From Propionicimonas paludicola (GTDB lineage Bacteria > Actinomycetota > Actinomycetes > Propionibacteriales > Propionibacteriaceae): a stretch of 64,000 nucleotides of DNA. Where the stretch lies: assembly GCF_002563675.1 (NCBI RefSeq), contig NZ_PDJC01000001.1, forward strand, positions 992,001-1,056,000. Reading direction: 5' to 3'. Shown piece by piece: positions 56,691 through 64,000 of the stretch; positions within the stretch are counted from its first letter, which is position 1; every line of letters starts with the position of its first letter. Made by a program: the position numbers and the translations under genes. The notes beneath the pieces were generated by a model. The model worked only from the letters and a program-made list of their open reading frames with translations. It did no database searches and had not been told where the DNA came from.

Positions 56691-57429
56691 AGCTCCGGCC
56701 ACGTCCGGAACATCAGCGGCGACGAGCCGCGCCCTGCAGCTGATTGAGCAGCTGGGGATCGATCTCGACCCCCAGCTGTTTCGGCTTGCCATGACCCACC
56801 GCTCGTACGCGTACGAGAACGGTGGGCTGCCGCACAACGAGCGTCTGGAGTTCCTGGGCGACGCCGTGCTGGGCATCGTGGTCACCGAGCATCTCTACCT
56901 GACGTTCCCTGAGCTGCCCGAAGGCCGCCTGGCGAAGCTGCGCGCCGCCGTGGTGAACTCGCACAGCCTGGCCGACGTGGCCCGCGATCTGGATCTCGGC
57001 GATGAGATCCTGCTCGGCAAGGGCGAACAGACCACCGGCGGTGCCGACAAGTCGTCCATCCTGGCCGACTCACTGGAGGCATTCCTGGGTTCGGTGCTGA
57101 TCTCGGCCGGCCGGGACGCCGCCGACCGGCTGATCCACCATCTCTTCGACCCCTTGGTCGCCAGTGCGGCCGCGATGGGTGCGGGCCTGGACTGGAAGAC
57201 TAGCCTTCAGGAGTTCTGCGCCGACCAGAGCCTGGGCGGGCCGTCCTACCGGATCACCGAGTCCGGCCCCGATCACGACAAGCGCTTCGAAGCCGTGGCC
57301 GTGATCGGTGAGGAGACGTTCGAGCCCGGAACCGGTACCTCGAAGAAGCTTGCCGAGCAAGGCGCGGCCGAGAACGCCTTCACGACCTTGTCGGCGCGGC
57401 TGACCGTGCCACAGGAGACGCCGGCCTGA
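56641..57429 (+). CDS. rnc: Ribonuclease III
   Basis: 262 aa if GTG 56641 is used. It is a double-strand-specific endonuclease processing rRNA precursors. The catalytic signature is [14 protein letters not shown], with a later [19 protein letters not shown]; the C-terminal dsRNA-binding domain runs from [12 protein letters not shown] to the end ([18 protein letters not shown]). The start is uncertain: between the rpmF stop (56690) and the domain there is no ATG, GTG or TTG in frame. The start is therefore either GTG 56641 inside rpmF (50-base overlap) or a rare CTG at 56734. It overlaps mutM by one base. Confidence 0.9.
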   Translation: MASTARGLHVVRFWTPEAPATSGTSAATSRALQLIEQLGIDLDPQLFRLAMTHRSYAYENGGLPHNERLEFLGDAVLGIVVTEHLYLTFPELPEGRLAKLRAAVVNSHSLADVARDLDLGDEILLGKGEQTTGGADKSSILADSLEAFLGSVLISAGRDAADRLIHHLFDPLVASAAAMGAGLDWKTSLQEFCADQSLGGPSYRITESGPDHDKRFEAVAVIGEETFEPGTGTSKKLAEQGAAENAFTTLSARLTVPQETPA

Positions 57430-58289
57430 TGCCCGAGCTGCCGGAGGTCGAAGTCGTCCGCCGGGGGTTGGTCACCGCAGTGGCCGGACGCACGGTTTCC
57501 GACGTCCAGGTGCTGCACACCCGTCCGGTGCGGCGACACCCGGGCGGTCCGGAGGACTTCGCGCAGAGCCTGGTCGGGCGCACCTTCGCCGAGCCGAAGC
57601 GTCGCGGCAAGTACCTGTGGCTGCCCTTCGCCGACGGGGACGCTCTGCTGGCCCATCTGGGCATGAGCGGGCAGTTCCGGCTGGACGGCCAGGAGCAGCC
57701 GCTGCCGCCGCACTGTCGGGTGATGTTCGGCTTCACTGATGGTGGCCCCCAGTTGCGCTTCGCCGACCAGCGGATGTTCGGCGGCCTGGCGATCAGCCCC
57801 GGTGGCGCGGACGCGCCGGCCGAGTTGGCCCACATCGCCCTCGATCTGCTCGATCCGGAGCTCGACCTTTCGGTGTTGGCCGCCCGGATCCGTACCCGCA
57901 GCTCCGGGATCAAGCGGGTGCTGCTGAACCAGGAGATCGTCTCGGGGATCGGCAACATCTACGCCGACGAGTCGCTGTGGCTGGCCAAGCTGCACTACGA
58001 CACCCCGGCCGACCGCCTGTCCCGGGCCAAGGTGATCGAGCTGCTGCAGGCCGCCCATCAGGTGATGACCGCCGCTCTGGCCGCCGGCGGGACCTCGTTC
58101 GACTCGCTCTATGTGAACGTCAACGGCTCATCGGGCTACTTCGAACGGTCGCTCAACGCCTACGGCCGCGAGGGGCTGCCCTGCCTGCGCTGCGGACGTC
58201 CGATGGTCCGCGAGCCGTTCATGAACCGGTCGTCGTTTCGGTGCCCGTCCTGCCAGCGCTCACCGCGTCGCGACGCCGTCCGCGGCTGA
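57429..58289 (+). CDS. mutM: Formamidopyrimidine-DNA glycosylase
   Basis: 286 aa bifunctional glycosylase/AP lyase removing 8-oxoguanine. It begins [14 protein letters not shown] with the catalytic P2 and E3. [12 protein letters not shown] carries the conserved Lys, and [11 protein letters not shown] and [16 protein letters not shown] follow. The C-terminal zinc finger reads [13 protein letters not shown] then FRCPSCQRS. The start overlaps the rnc stop (TGATG). mutM after rnc is the standard actinobacterial order. Confidence 0.96.
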   Translation: MPELPEVEVVRRGLVTAVAGRTVSDVQVLHTRPVRRHPGGPEDFAQSLVGRTFAEPKRRGKYLWLPFADGDALLAHLGMSGQFRLDGQEQPLPPHCRVMFGFTDGGPQLRFADQRMFGGLAISPGGADAPAELAHIALDLLDPELDLSVLAARIRTRSSGIKRVLLNQEIVSGIGNIYADESLWLAKLHYDTPADRLSRAKVIELLQAAHQVMTAALAAGGTSFDSLYVNVNGSSGYFERSLNAYGREGLPCLRCGRPMVREPFMNRSSFRCPSCQRSPRRDAVRG

Positions 58290-58309
58290 GCCATATATCC
58301 TTCGCAGTT

Positions 58310-58870
58310 GTGAGCCCAGCCGATCTCTACCGCCGCTACGGCCATGTCGCGCGGCAATTCGTGAAGTTCGGGATCGTCGGCGGTGCCGGCGTCCTGGTGA
58401 ACATGGTGGTCGCGGTGGTGATGAACAAGCTCCACGGCGGCACCCAGCACGCCCAGGACATCCTGTGGTCGCTGCCGGGCACCGCCTACAACCTGAGGTT
58501 CACCTCGGTGGTGTGGATCGCCGGCTTCCTGGTGGCGAACCTGTTCAACTTCCAGCTGAATCGGTCCTGGACCTTCCGGGACACCAAGGCGGCGCCTTGG
58601 CTGGCCGAGTTCTGGCCGTTCCTGGCTGTGGGCAGCGTGGCTGCGCTGGTCGGACTGTTCATCAAGATCGGCTTCACCAACCCGACTTCTCCGATCTACC
58701 TGCCCGAGCCCTGGTTCCACGAGAACGCCGGACTGGCCTCGCGGGAGTACTGGTCTCAGCTGTTCACCATCGTGATCACCACTCCGATCAACTTCGTGGT
58801 GAACAAGCTGTGGACCTTCCGTCACATCCGTGGCCGGCACGCGGCTGCATCCGGGACGAGCGCGAGCTGA
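58310..58870 (+). CDS. GtrA family membrane protein
   Basis: 186 aa with four membrane segments. FVKFGIVGGAGVLVNMVVAVV opens the GtrA/DPMS domain, with FLVANLFNFQLNRSWTF and a closing NFVVNKLWTFR, both family hallmarks. Members help move lipid-linked sugars or take part in cell-surface glycan synthesis; the substrate is unknown here. A GTG start at 58310 is used; no clear Shine-Dalgarno is visible. The stop is one base from the smc ATG, so the two share a transcript. Confidence 0.85.
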   Translation: MSPADLYRRYGHVARQFVKFGIVGGAGVLVNMVVAVVMNKLHGGTQHAQDILWSLPGTAYNLRFTSVVWIAGFLVANLFNFQLNRSWTFRDTKAAPWLAEFWPFLAVGSVAALVGLFIKIGFTNPTSPIYLPEPWFHENAGLASREYWSQLFTIVITTPINFVVNKLWTFRHIRGRHAAASGTSAS

Positions 58871-58871
58871 G

Positions 58872-61800
58872 ATGTACCTGAAGTCCCTCACCCTCCGCGG
58901 CTTCAAGTCCTTCGCCTCGACCACCACCTTGGCCTTCGAGCCGGGGATCACGTGTGTGGTCGGCCCGAACGGCTCAGGCAAGTCCAATGTGGTGGACGCC
59001 CTGGCCTGGGTGATGGGCGAGCAAGGGGCCAAGAGCCTGCGCGGCGGGAAGATGGAGGACGTCATCTTCGCCGGCACCTCCGGACGGGCGCCGCTGGGCC
59101 GGGCCGAAGTGGTGCTCACCATCGACAACTCGGACGGCGCGCTGCCGATCGAGTACACCGAGGTGACGATCAGCCGGACCATGTTCCGCAGCGGCGGCTC
59201 CGAGTACGCCATCAACGGCAATCCGGCCCGGCTGCTGGACGTCCAGGACCTGCTCAGCGACTCCGGCATCGGCCGGGAGATGCACGTGATCGTCGGCCAG
59301 GGCCAGCTGGACTCGATCCTGCAGGCCACCCCGGAGATCCGGCGCGGCTTCATCGAAGAGGCTGCCGGGGTGCTCAAGCACCGCAAGCGCAAGGAGAAGG
59401 CCGAGCGAAAGCTCGAGGCCACCGCCGCCAACCTGAACCGGCTCTCCGACCTGCTCGGTGAGATTCGCCGCCAACTCAAGCCGCTGGGCCGCCAGGCCGA
59501 GGTGGCCCGCAAGGCCGCGGTGATCCAGGCCGACCTGCGCGACGCCAAGGCCCGGTTGCTGGCCGATGATCTGGTCAGCCTGCAGCAGAGCCTGGCCGGG
59601 GAACTGGCCGCCGAGGCCGAGCTGAAGGCTCGCCGACTGCGCCTGGAGCGTGAGCTCACCGAGGCGCGCGAGGCCGAGGCGCAGGCCGAGCAGGTCTCGC
59701 GGCAGGCCGCACCGGTCCTGGCCGCCGCCCAGGAGACCTGGTACTCCCTGGCCGCCATGGCCGAACGCCTGGCCAGCACCGAGTCGATCGCAGCCGAGCG
59801 GCTGCGCAATGCGTCCCAGGTCGGCACCGAGGAGCGTCCCGGACGCGACCCCGAGGCGATCGAGCGGGAGGCCGCCGAGATCCGCTCCGCGGAGGCCGAG
59901 TTGGGCATCGAGCTGGTCGAGAAGACCGCGGCCCTGTCCGAGGCGTCCCGGCTGCGGGGGGTGGCCGAGACGGCCCATGAAGAGGCCGAACGCCAGTACG
60001 CCGCCCAGCAGCGAGCCATCGCCGACCGCCGTGAGGGGCTGGCCCGGCTGTCCGGTGAGGTGAACAGCCAGCGCACCCGGGCCGAGGCGAGCGCGTCCGA
60101 GATCGATCGGTTGCAGCTGGCCCAGGCCGAGGCGCAGCAGCGCGCGGCAGAGGCCACCCGGCGGTTCCACGAGTTGGAGACCCGGCTGGTCGGGCTCAGC
60201 GCCGGTGAGGCCGGCCTGGACGACGCCTATGAGCAGGCCGCGGAGGCCCAAGCCGAGGCCGAGGCTGAACTGGAGCGACTGACTGCCGCCGAACAGGCCG
60301 CCACCGCCGAGCGTGGGGCGCTGGCCGCCCGGGTCGAGGCGCTGGCACTGGGACTGGAACGTCGGGACGGGAGTGCGGCCCTGCTGGCCGCCGGCGAGCG
60401 GCTGGACGGCCTGCTCGGCTCGGTGGCCGCCCTGATCAAGGTAGCCCCGGCCGATCAGCTGGCGATCGCGGCTGCGCTGGGGTCGGCTGCCGATGCCGTG
60501 GCCGTGACCGGAGTGAGTGCCGCCCTGGTCGCCTTCGATCATCTGAAGGCCGAGGACCTGGGTCGCGCGGGGCTGTTGCTGGGTGGCCCGGGCACCAGCC
60601 AGCGGGCCGACTGGCCCGAGCTTCCGGCCGGCGCGCGCTACGGGATCGAGCTTGTCGAGTGTGCGGCCCAGTTGCGTCCGGCGCTGGAGCGGCTGCTGTT
60701 CAAGGTGGCCGTGGTCGACGACATCGACACCGCAGCCGAACTGGTGGCTGCGTTGCCCGAGGTCACGGCAGTGACCCGAGAGGGCGATCTGCTCAGCTCG
60801 TGGTTCGCCGCTGGCGGCTCGGCCGCCAAGCCGTCCCTGCTCGAGGTGCAGGCAGCTCTGGACGAGACCAATGCCCGGCTGGCGGCTGCCCAGGCCGAGA
60901 CCGAGCGGTTGCGGTTCGAGCTCAGCACGGCGCGGACCCGGCTGGCCGAGGCCGAGCAGCGCACCGAAGCGGCGCTGGCCAGGCTGAACGAGTCCGACGC
61001 CGAGCATGCCGCGCTGGCCGAGGAGGCCGGAGAGCTGAACCAGGCGGTCCGGGCCGCGCAGGGCGAGGCCGGTCGGCTCGCCGCGCAGGCCGAAGCTGCG
61101 CAGGCGGCTCGCGCCCAAGCCTTGGCCAACCTGGCCGAACTGGAGACCCGGCTGGAACTCGCCTCGGCCAAGACCGAGGCCAGCGAGGCCGATCCCACCG
61201 AACGCGACCACACTGCCGATCTGGCCCGAGCGGCGCGTGCCGCCGAGATGGACGCCCGGCTGGCGCTGCGCACCCTGGAGGAGCGCGCCCGGGCCCTGGC
61301 CGGACGGGCCGAGAGCCTCACCCGTGCTGCCCAGGCCGAGCGGGACGCGCGCGCCCGCGCCGAAGCGCGCCGCGAGCAGTTGCGTCGGGAGGCCGAGATC
61401 GCCGGTGCCGTCCGTACCGCCGCGGCCTGGCTCTCGGAGCAGCTGGCCACCTCGCGCGCCCAGGCCGAGGAGGCCCGCCAGCAGGCCCAGCAGGTGCGGG
61501 CCGGAGCCGAAGCTGAGTTGGTCGCGGCCCGCCAGCGGGGCCGGGAGCTGGCCAAGGAGTTCGAGAGCCTGGTCGACACCGTCCACGCCGACGAGCTGGC
61601 CCGGGCCCAGCGTCAGCTGAAGGTCGAGTCGCTGGCTGAGCGGGCCCTGACCGAACTGGGCCTTGAGGCCGAGGCGCTGATCACCGACTACGGCCCGGAC
61701 GTCCCGGTTCCGGTGCTCACCGGGAGCGATGGTCTGCCGCTGGCCGAGGGCGAGACCGCCGAGCCGGTTGCCTACGTCCGCTCCGAGCAGGAGAAGCGAC

Positions 61801-62429
61801 TGCGCGCCGCCGAGCGAGATCTGGCAGTGCTGGGCAAGGTGAACCCGCTGGCCCTGGAGGAGTTCGACGCGCTCAGCGAGCGGCACGCCTTCCTGGCCGA
61901 GCAACTCACCGACCTGCGCAAGACCAGGACCGACCTGATCGACATCATCAACGAGGTGGACACTCGGGTCCAGGAGGTCTTCGCGGCCGCCTACGCCGAC
62001 GTGGAGAAGGCCTTCGAGGACTCGTTCTCGCGGCTCTTCCCCGGCGGCGAGGGACGTCTGGTGCTGACCGAGCCGGGGCAGTGGCTGACCACCGGCGTCG
62101 AGGTCGAGGCCCGTCCGGCCGGCAAGAAGGTGAAGCGGCTGTCGCTGCTGTCCGGTGGCGAGCGCTCCCTGGTCGCCGTGGCCTTCCTGGTGGCGCTGTT
62201 CAAGGCCCGGCCCAGCCCCTTCTACATCCTCGACGAGGTCGAGGCCGCCCTCGACGACGTGAACTTGGGCCGGCTGCTGGACATCTACGGCGAGCTGCGC
62301 GAGAACAGTCAGCTTCTGGTGATCACCCATCAGAAGCGGACCATGGAGATCGCCGATGCGCTCTACGGCGTGACCATGCGCGCCGACGGGGTATCGGCTG
62401 TGATCAGCCAGCGTTTGCGCGAGGGCTAG
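58872..62429 (+). CDS. smc: Chromosome segregation protein SMC
   Basis: 1185 aa condensin ATPase that loads at parS and juxtaposes chromosome arms. Walker A GPNGSGKS is at residues 31-38. Two long Ala/Glu/Arg/Gln-rich coiled coils flank the hinge (~residues 505-650). The C-terminal head has the signature LSGGERSLVAVAFLVALF (~1094) and Walker B FYILDEVEAALDD (~1117). It is complete and of normal size. ScpA/ScpB are not in the window. Location between mutM and ftsY is conserved in actinobacteria. Confidence 0.96.
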   Translation: MYLKSLTLRGFKSFASTTTLAFEPGITCVVGPNGSGKSNVVDALAWVMGEQGAKSLRGGKMEDVIFAGTSGRAPLGRAEVVLTIDNSDGALPIEYTEVTISRTMFRSGGSEYAINGNPARLLDVQDLLSDSGIGREMHVIVGQGQLDSILQATPEIRRGFIEEAAGVLKHRKRKEKAERKLEATAANLNRLSDLLGEIRRQLKPLGRQAEVARKAAVIQADLRDAKARLLADDLVSLQQSLAGELAAEAELKARRLRLERELTEAREAEAQAEQVSRQAAPVLAAAQETWYSLAAMAERLASTESIAAERLRNASQVGTEERPGRDPEAIEREAAEIRSAEAELGIELVEKTAALSEASRLRGVAETAHEEAERQYAAQQRAIADRREGLARLSGEVNSQRTRAEASASEIDRLQLAQAEAQQRAAEATRRFHELETRLVGLSAGEAGLDDAYEQAAEAQAEAEAELERLTAAEQAATAERGALAARVEALALGLERRDGSAALLAAGERLDGLLGSVAALIKVAPADQLAIAAALGSAADAVAVTGVSAALVAFDHLKAEDLGRAGLLLGGPGTSQRADWPELPAGARYGIELVECAAQLRPALERLLFKVAVVDDIDTAAELVAALPEVTAVTREGDLLSSWFAAGGSAAKPSLLEVQAALDETNARLAAAQAETERLRFELSTARTRLAEAEQRTEAALARLNESDAEHAALAEEAGELNQAVRAAQGEAGRLAAQAEAAQAARAQALANLAELETRLELASAKTEASEADPTERDHTADLARAARAAEMDARLALRTLEERARALAGRAESLTRAAQAERDARARAEARREQLRREAEIAGAVRTAAAWLSEQLATSRAQAEEARQQAQQVRAGAEAELVAARQRGRELAKEFESLVDTVHADELARAQRQLKVESLAERALTELGLEAEALITDYGPDVPVPVLTGSDGLPLAEGETAEPVAYVRSEQEKRLRAAERDLAVLGKVNPLALEEFDALSERHAFLAEQLTDLRKTRTDLIDIINEVDTRVQEVFAAAYADVEKAFEDSFSRLFPGGEGRLVLTEPGQWLTTGVEVEARPAGKKVKRLSLLSGGERSLVAVAFLVALFKARPSPFYILDEVEAALDDVNLGRLLDIYGELRENSQLLVITHQKRTMEIADALYGVTMRADGVSAVISQRLREG

Positions 62430-62512
62430 CGCCCCGCGGGTGTCACTGGTCAGGGGACCTGGTTCGAGCGAGGATAATTGGGCCTACAGACGAGCAGAGG
62501 AGTTGGACGAGA

Positions 62513-62761
62513 GTGACGATGGCAGTGATCTTCATTGCGATAGTGCTGGTGCTGGCCTTGGTGATCATCGCGATTGTGGCGGTGGGCATGAACGGGCCGG
62601 TGGCTGACGACGCCCCGGAGATTGCCAACGTGCTGGCCAGCACCGCCCGGCACCTGAACGGTGACGCCGAGCCGCCGCAGGGCCTGGTCAACTTCTTCGA
62701 AGAGATCCCGGATCTGCGCCCGCGCAGCGCCACGTCAGCGGTCGAGGCGAGCAAGCACTGA
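62513..62761 (+). CDS. Small single-pass membrane protein, hypothetical
   Basis: 82 aa, not recognised. After a short start (MTMAV) a single membrane helix of about 20 residues (IFIAIVLVLALVIIAIVAV) is followed by a ~55-residue polar tail with APEIANVLASTARHLNGDAE and LVNFFEEIPDLRPR. The GTG at 62513 is ten bases after GAGGAG; ATG 62519 is possible. It lies between smc and ftsY on the same strand, 46 bases before ftsY, so a role near the membrane with the SRP pathway is conceivable but unsupported. Confidence 0.65.
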   Translation: MTMAVIFIAIVLVLALVIIAIVAVGMNGPVADDAPEIANVLASTARHLNGDAEPPQGLVNFFEEIPDLRPRSATSAVEASKH

Positions 62762-62795
62762 GTGTCCGTTGGCGTCAGTGATCGCCGACCTTCAC

Positions 62796-62801
62796 TAATC
62801 T
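62796..62801 (+). promoter_or_regulatory. -10 box TAATCT of ftsY, leaderless type
   Basis: TAATCT ends six bases before GTG 62808; there is no Shine-Dalgarno sequence. Confidence 0.5.
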
Positions 62802-62807
62802 GACCTG

Positions 62808-63935
62808 GTGGAGAACTACTTCTGGTACGTCCTGGCCGGCGTGGCGCTGGTCATTCTGGTGGCTGCGGTCACCATCATCGTCGGTAGACGCCCGGAACTG
62901 CCACCGGCGGACGCCCCGGCAGAACTGCCCGCTGACAGCGCCGAACCGGCGTTCGCGGAGCCGACCGATGCCGAGCTCACTGAGTCGGCCTGGGAGCCGG
63001 AGCAGCCCGAGGCCCCGGAGTCGCGGCTGGCCCGCCTGCGCCGCCGACTGTCGGCCAGCAACAACCCGTTCGCCAAGGGGCTGCTGTCGCTGCTGAGCGC
63101 GGACACCCTGGACGCGGCCACCTGGGACGACCTGGAGGCTTCGCTGATCACCGCGGACCTGGGCGTCGGCCCGACCACCGAGCTGGTCGAGGCGCTGCGC
63201 AAGGAACTGTCGGTCAGCGGCGGAGCGGACGCCGACCGGGCCAAGGCCGTGCTGCGCGACGAACTCCTGCGCCTGGTCGGCCCGGACACCAACCGTGGCC
63301 TGAACCTCACCGGCGCTGACGGCGTGCCCGGCGTGATCCTGGTGGTTGGGGTCAACGGGACCGGCAAGACCACCACCATCGGCAAGCTGGCCCGGGTGCT
63401 GGTGGCCGAACAGCACTCCGTGGTGCTGGCTGCCGCCGATACCTTCCGAGCCGCGGCCGCCGAGCAGCTGAAGACCTGGGGCGACCGGGTCGGAGTCGAG
63501 GTGGTGCGCGGTCCCGAGGGCGGCGATCCGGCCTCGGTCGCCTTCGACGCCGTGGCCAAGGGCATCGCCGACGGCGTGGACGTGGTGGTGGTCGACACCG
63601 CCGGCCGGTTGCACACCAAGACCGGCCTGATGGACGAGCTCGGCAAGATCAAGCGGGTGATCGAGCGCAAGGCGCCGGTCACCGAGGTGTTGCTGGTGAT
63701 CGATGCCACCACCGGCCAGAACGGACTGGCCCAGGCTCGGGTCTTCGCCGAAGTGGTGGACGTCACCGGCATCGTCTTGACCAAGCTGGACGGCTCAGCC
63801 AAGGGCGGCATCATCGTCCCCGTGCAGCGCGAGCTCGGCGTCCCGGTCAAGCTGATCGGGCTGGGGGAAGGCGCCGACGACCTGGCCCCATTCCAGGCCG
63901 CAGCCTTCGTGGACGCCCTGCTGGAGGAGTCATGA
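62808..63935 (+). CDS. ftsY: Signal recognition particle receptor FtsY
   Basis: 375 aa SRP GTPase receptor. The N-terminus is a membrane helix (WYVLAGVALVILVAAVTIIV), as in actinobacteria, followed by an acidic Pro/Ala/Glu linker (to ~residue 70) and the NG domain. The NG domain has GVNGTGKTTTIGKLA (~181-195), AAADTFRAAAAEQL, DTAGRLHTKTGLMDEL and TKLDGSAKGG. It docks ribosome-SRP complexes at the membrane. The start is GTG 62808. Its end overlaps the next gene by four bases (ATGA). Confidence 0.96.
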   Translation: MENYFWYVLAGVALVILVAAVTIIVGRRPELPPADAPAELPADSAEPAFAEPTDAELTESAWEPEQPEAPESRLARLRRRLSASNNPFAKGLLSLLSADTLDAATWDDLEASLITADLGVGPTTELVEALRKELSVSGGADADRAKAVLRDELLRLVGPDTNRGLNLTGADGVPGVILVVGVNGTGKTTTIGKLARVLVAEQHSVVLAAADTFRAAAAEQLKTWGDRVGVEVVRGPEGGDPASVAFDAVAKGIADGVDVVVVDTAGRLHTKTGLMDELGKIKRVIERKAPVTEVLLVIDATTGQNGLAQARVFAEVVDVTGIVLTKLDGSAKGGIIVPVQRELGVPVKLIGLGEGADDLAPFQAAAFVDALLEES

Positions 63936-64000
63936 GCGTGATCCGCGAGGCCACCACGGCCGACCTGGAGGCGATCCGGGCGATCTACAACCAGGCAGTG
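63932..64000 (+). CDS. GNAT acetyltransferase, N-terminal fragment
   Basis: Only 23 codons are in the window. MSVIREATTADLEAI then RAIYNQAV matches the N-terminus of the phosphinothricin/L-amino-acid N-acyltransferase branch of GNAT proteins. It is coupled to ftsY by an ATGA overlap. The rest lies beyond the window, so the assignment is provisional. Confidence 0.6.
   Translation, partial: MSVIREATTADLEAIRAIYNQAV

Noticed and set aside
58974-62330. 1118-codon open frame on the minus strand opposite smc
   Set aside because: It is a high-GC shadow of a clear SMC protein, with low-complexity Gly/Leu/Gln content and no domain.

Overview
The window is 64 kb of high-GC, gene-dense chromosome from an actinobacterium. 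The evidence is the pervasive G/C third positions, many GTG and TTG starts, a DnaE2/ImuB mutasome, a DUF3516 helicase, a SepIVA-like protein beside coaD and DUF177, an FtsY with an N-terminal membrane anchor, and leaderless-type promoters (TANNNT six to eight bases before the start codon). The gene order suggests Propionibacteriales, but that placement is inference. Nearly everything is core chromosome.

Layout. 1-12.4 kb: the end of imuB, dnaE2, a DUF3516 helicase, a dialkylglycine-decarboxylase-like enzyme, a pentapeptide protein, an SBF-like transporter divergent from a SpoU-type RNA methyltransferase, def, xerC and an M23-like secreted protein. 12.7-18 kb: rpsB-tsf // pyrH-frr-cdsA-rlmN (translation, UMP and CDP-diacylglycerol synthesis, RNA methylation). 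18-21.8 kb: an alpha/beta hydrolase behind a perfect LexA box, an ABC-F ATPase behind an attenuator-like leader, and a LOG-type protein. 21.8-28.8 kb: dxr-rseP and ispG-GNAT (MEP isoprenoid pathway), separated by a divergent MocR regulator and aldo/keto reductase. 28.8-39.6 kb: a YbaK-type editing protein, a DUF1304 protein, proS, rimP-nusA, ylxR, infB, rbfA-truB and ribF. 40-44.1 kb: an LppX/LprG-like lipoprotein and pntA-pntB. 44.4-47.1 kb: rpsO and pnp. 48.5-64 kb: dapB, a GNAT, rnj, rpmB, recG, rsmD-coaD-sepIVA-like, DUF177-rpmF-rnc-mutM, gtrA-smc, a small membrane protein, ftsY and the start of a GNAT gene.

The most unusual structure lies between pnp and dapB. A single gene with an AbiEi-type N-terminus and a DUF559/Vsr-like nuclease C-terminus sits in a 1300-base unit. 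Each end of the unit carries a 100-base array of five repeats on an exact 20-base period with core CTTCGCTAC. The left array runs forward x3 then inverted x2, and the right array is its mirror image (forward x2, inverted x3). An 8-base direct repeat lies just outside both ends. I regard this as the best candidate here for an undescribed element or self-regulated system.

Other points worth attention are: a short reading frame plus two mutually exclusive hairpins in front of the ABC-F gene; the LexA-controlled hydrolase; a 22-base bidirectional leaderless promoter at 9385-9406; a 9+9-base inverted-repeat operator between the MocR gene and the reductase; and an rnc gene whose only standard upstream start lies inside rpmF. 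No tRNA, rRNA, CRISPR, IS transposase or phage genes were seen.
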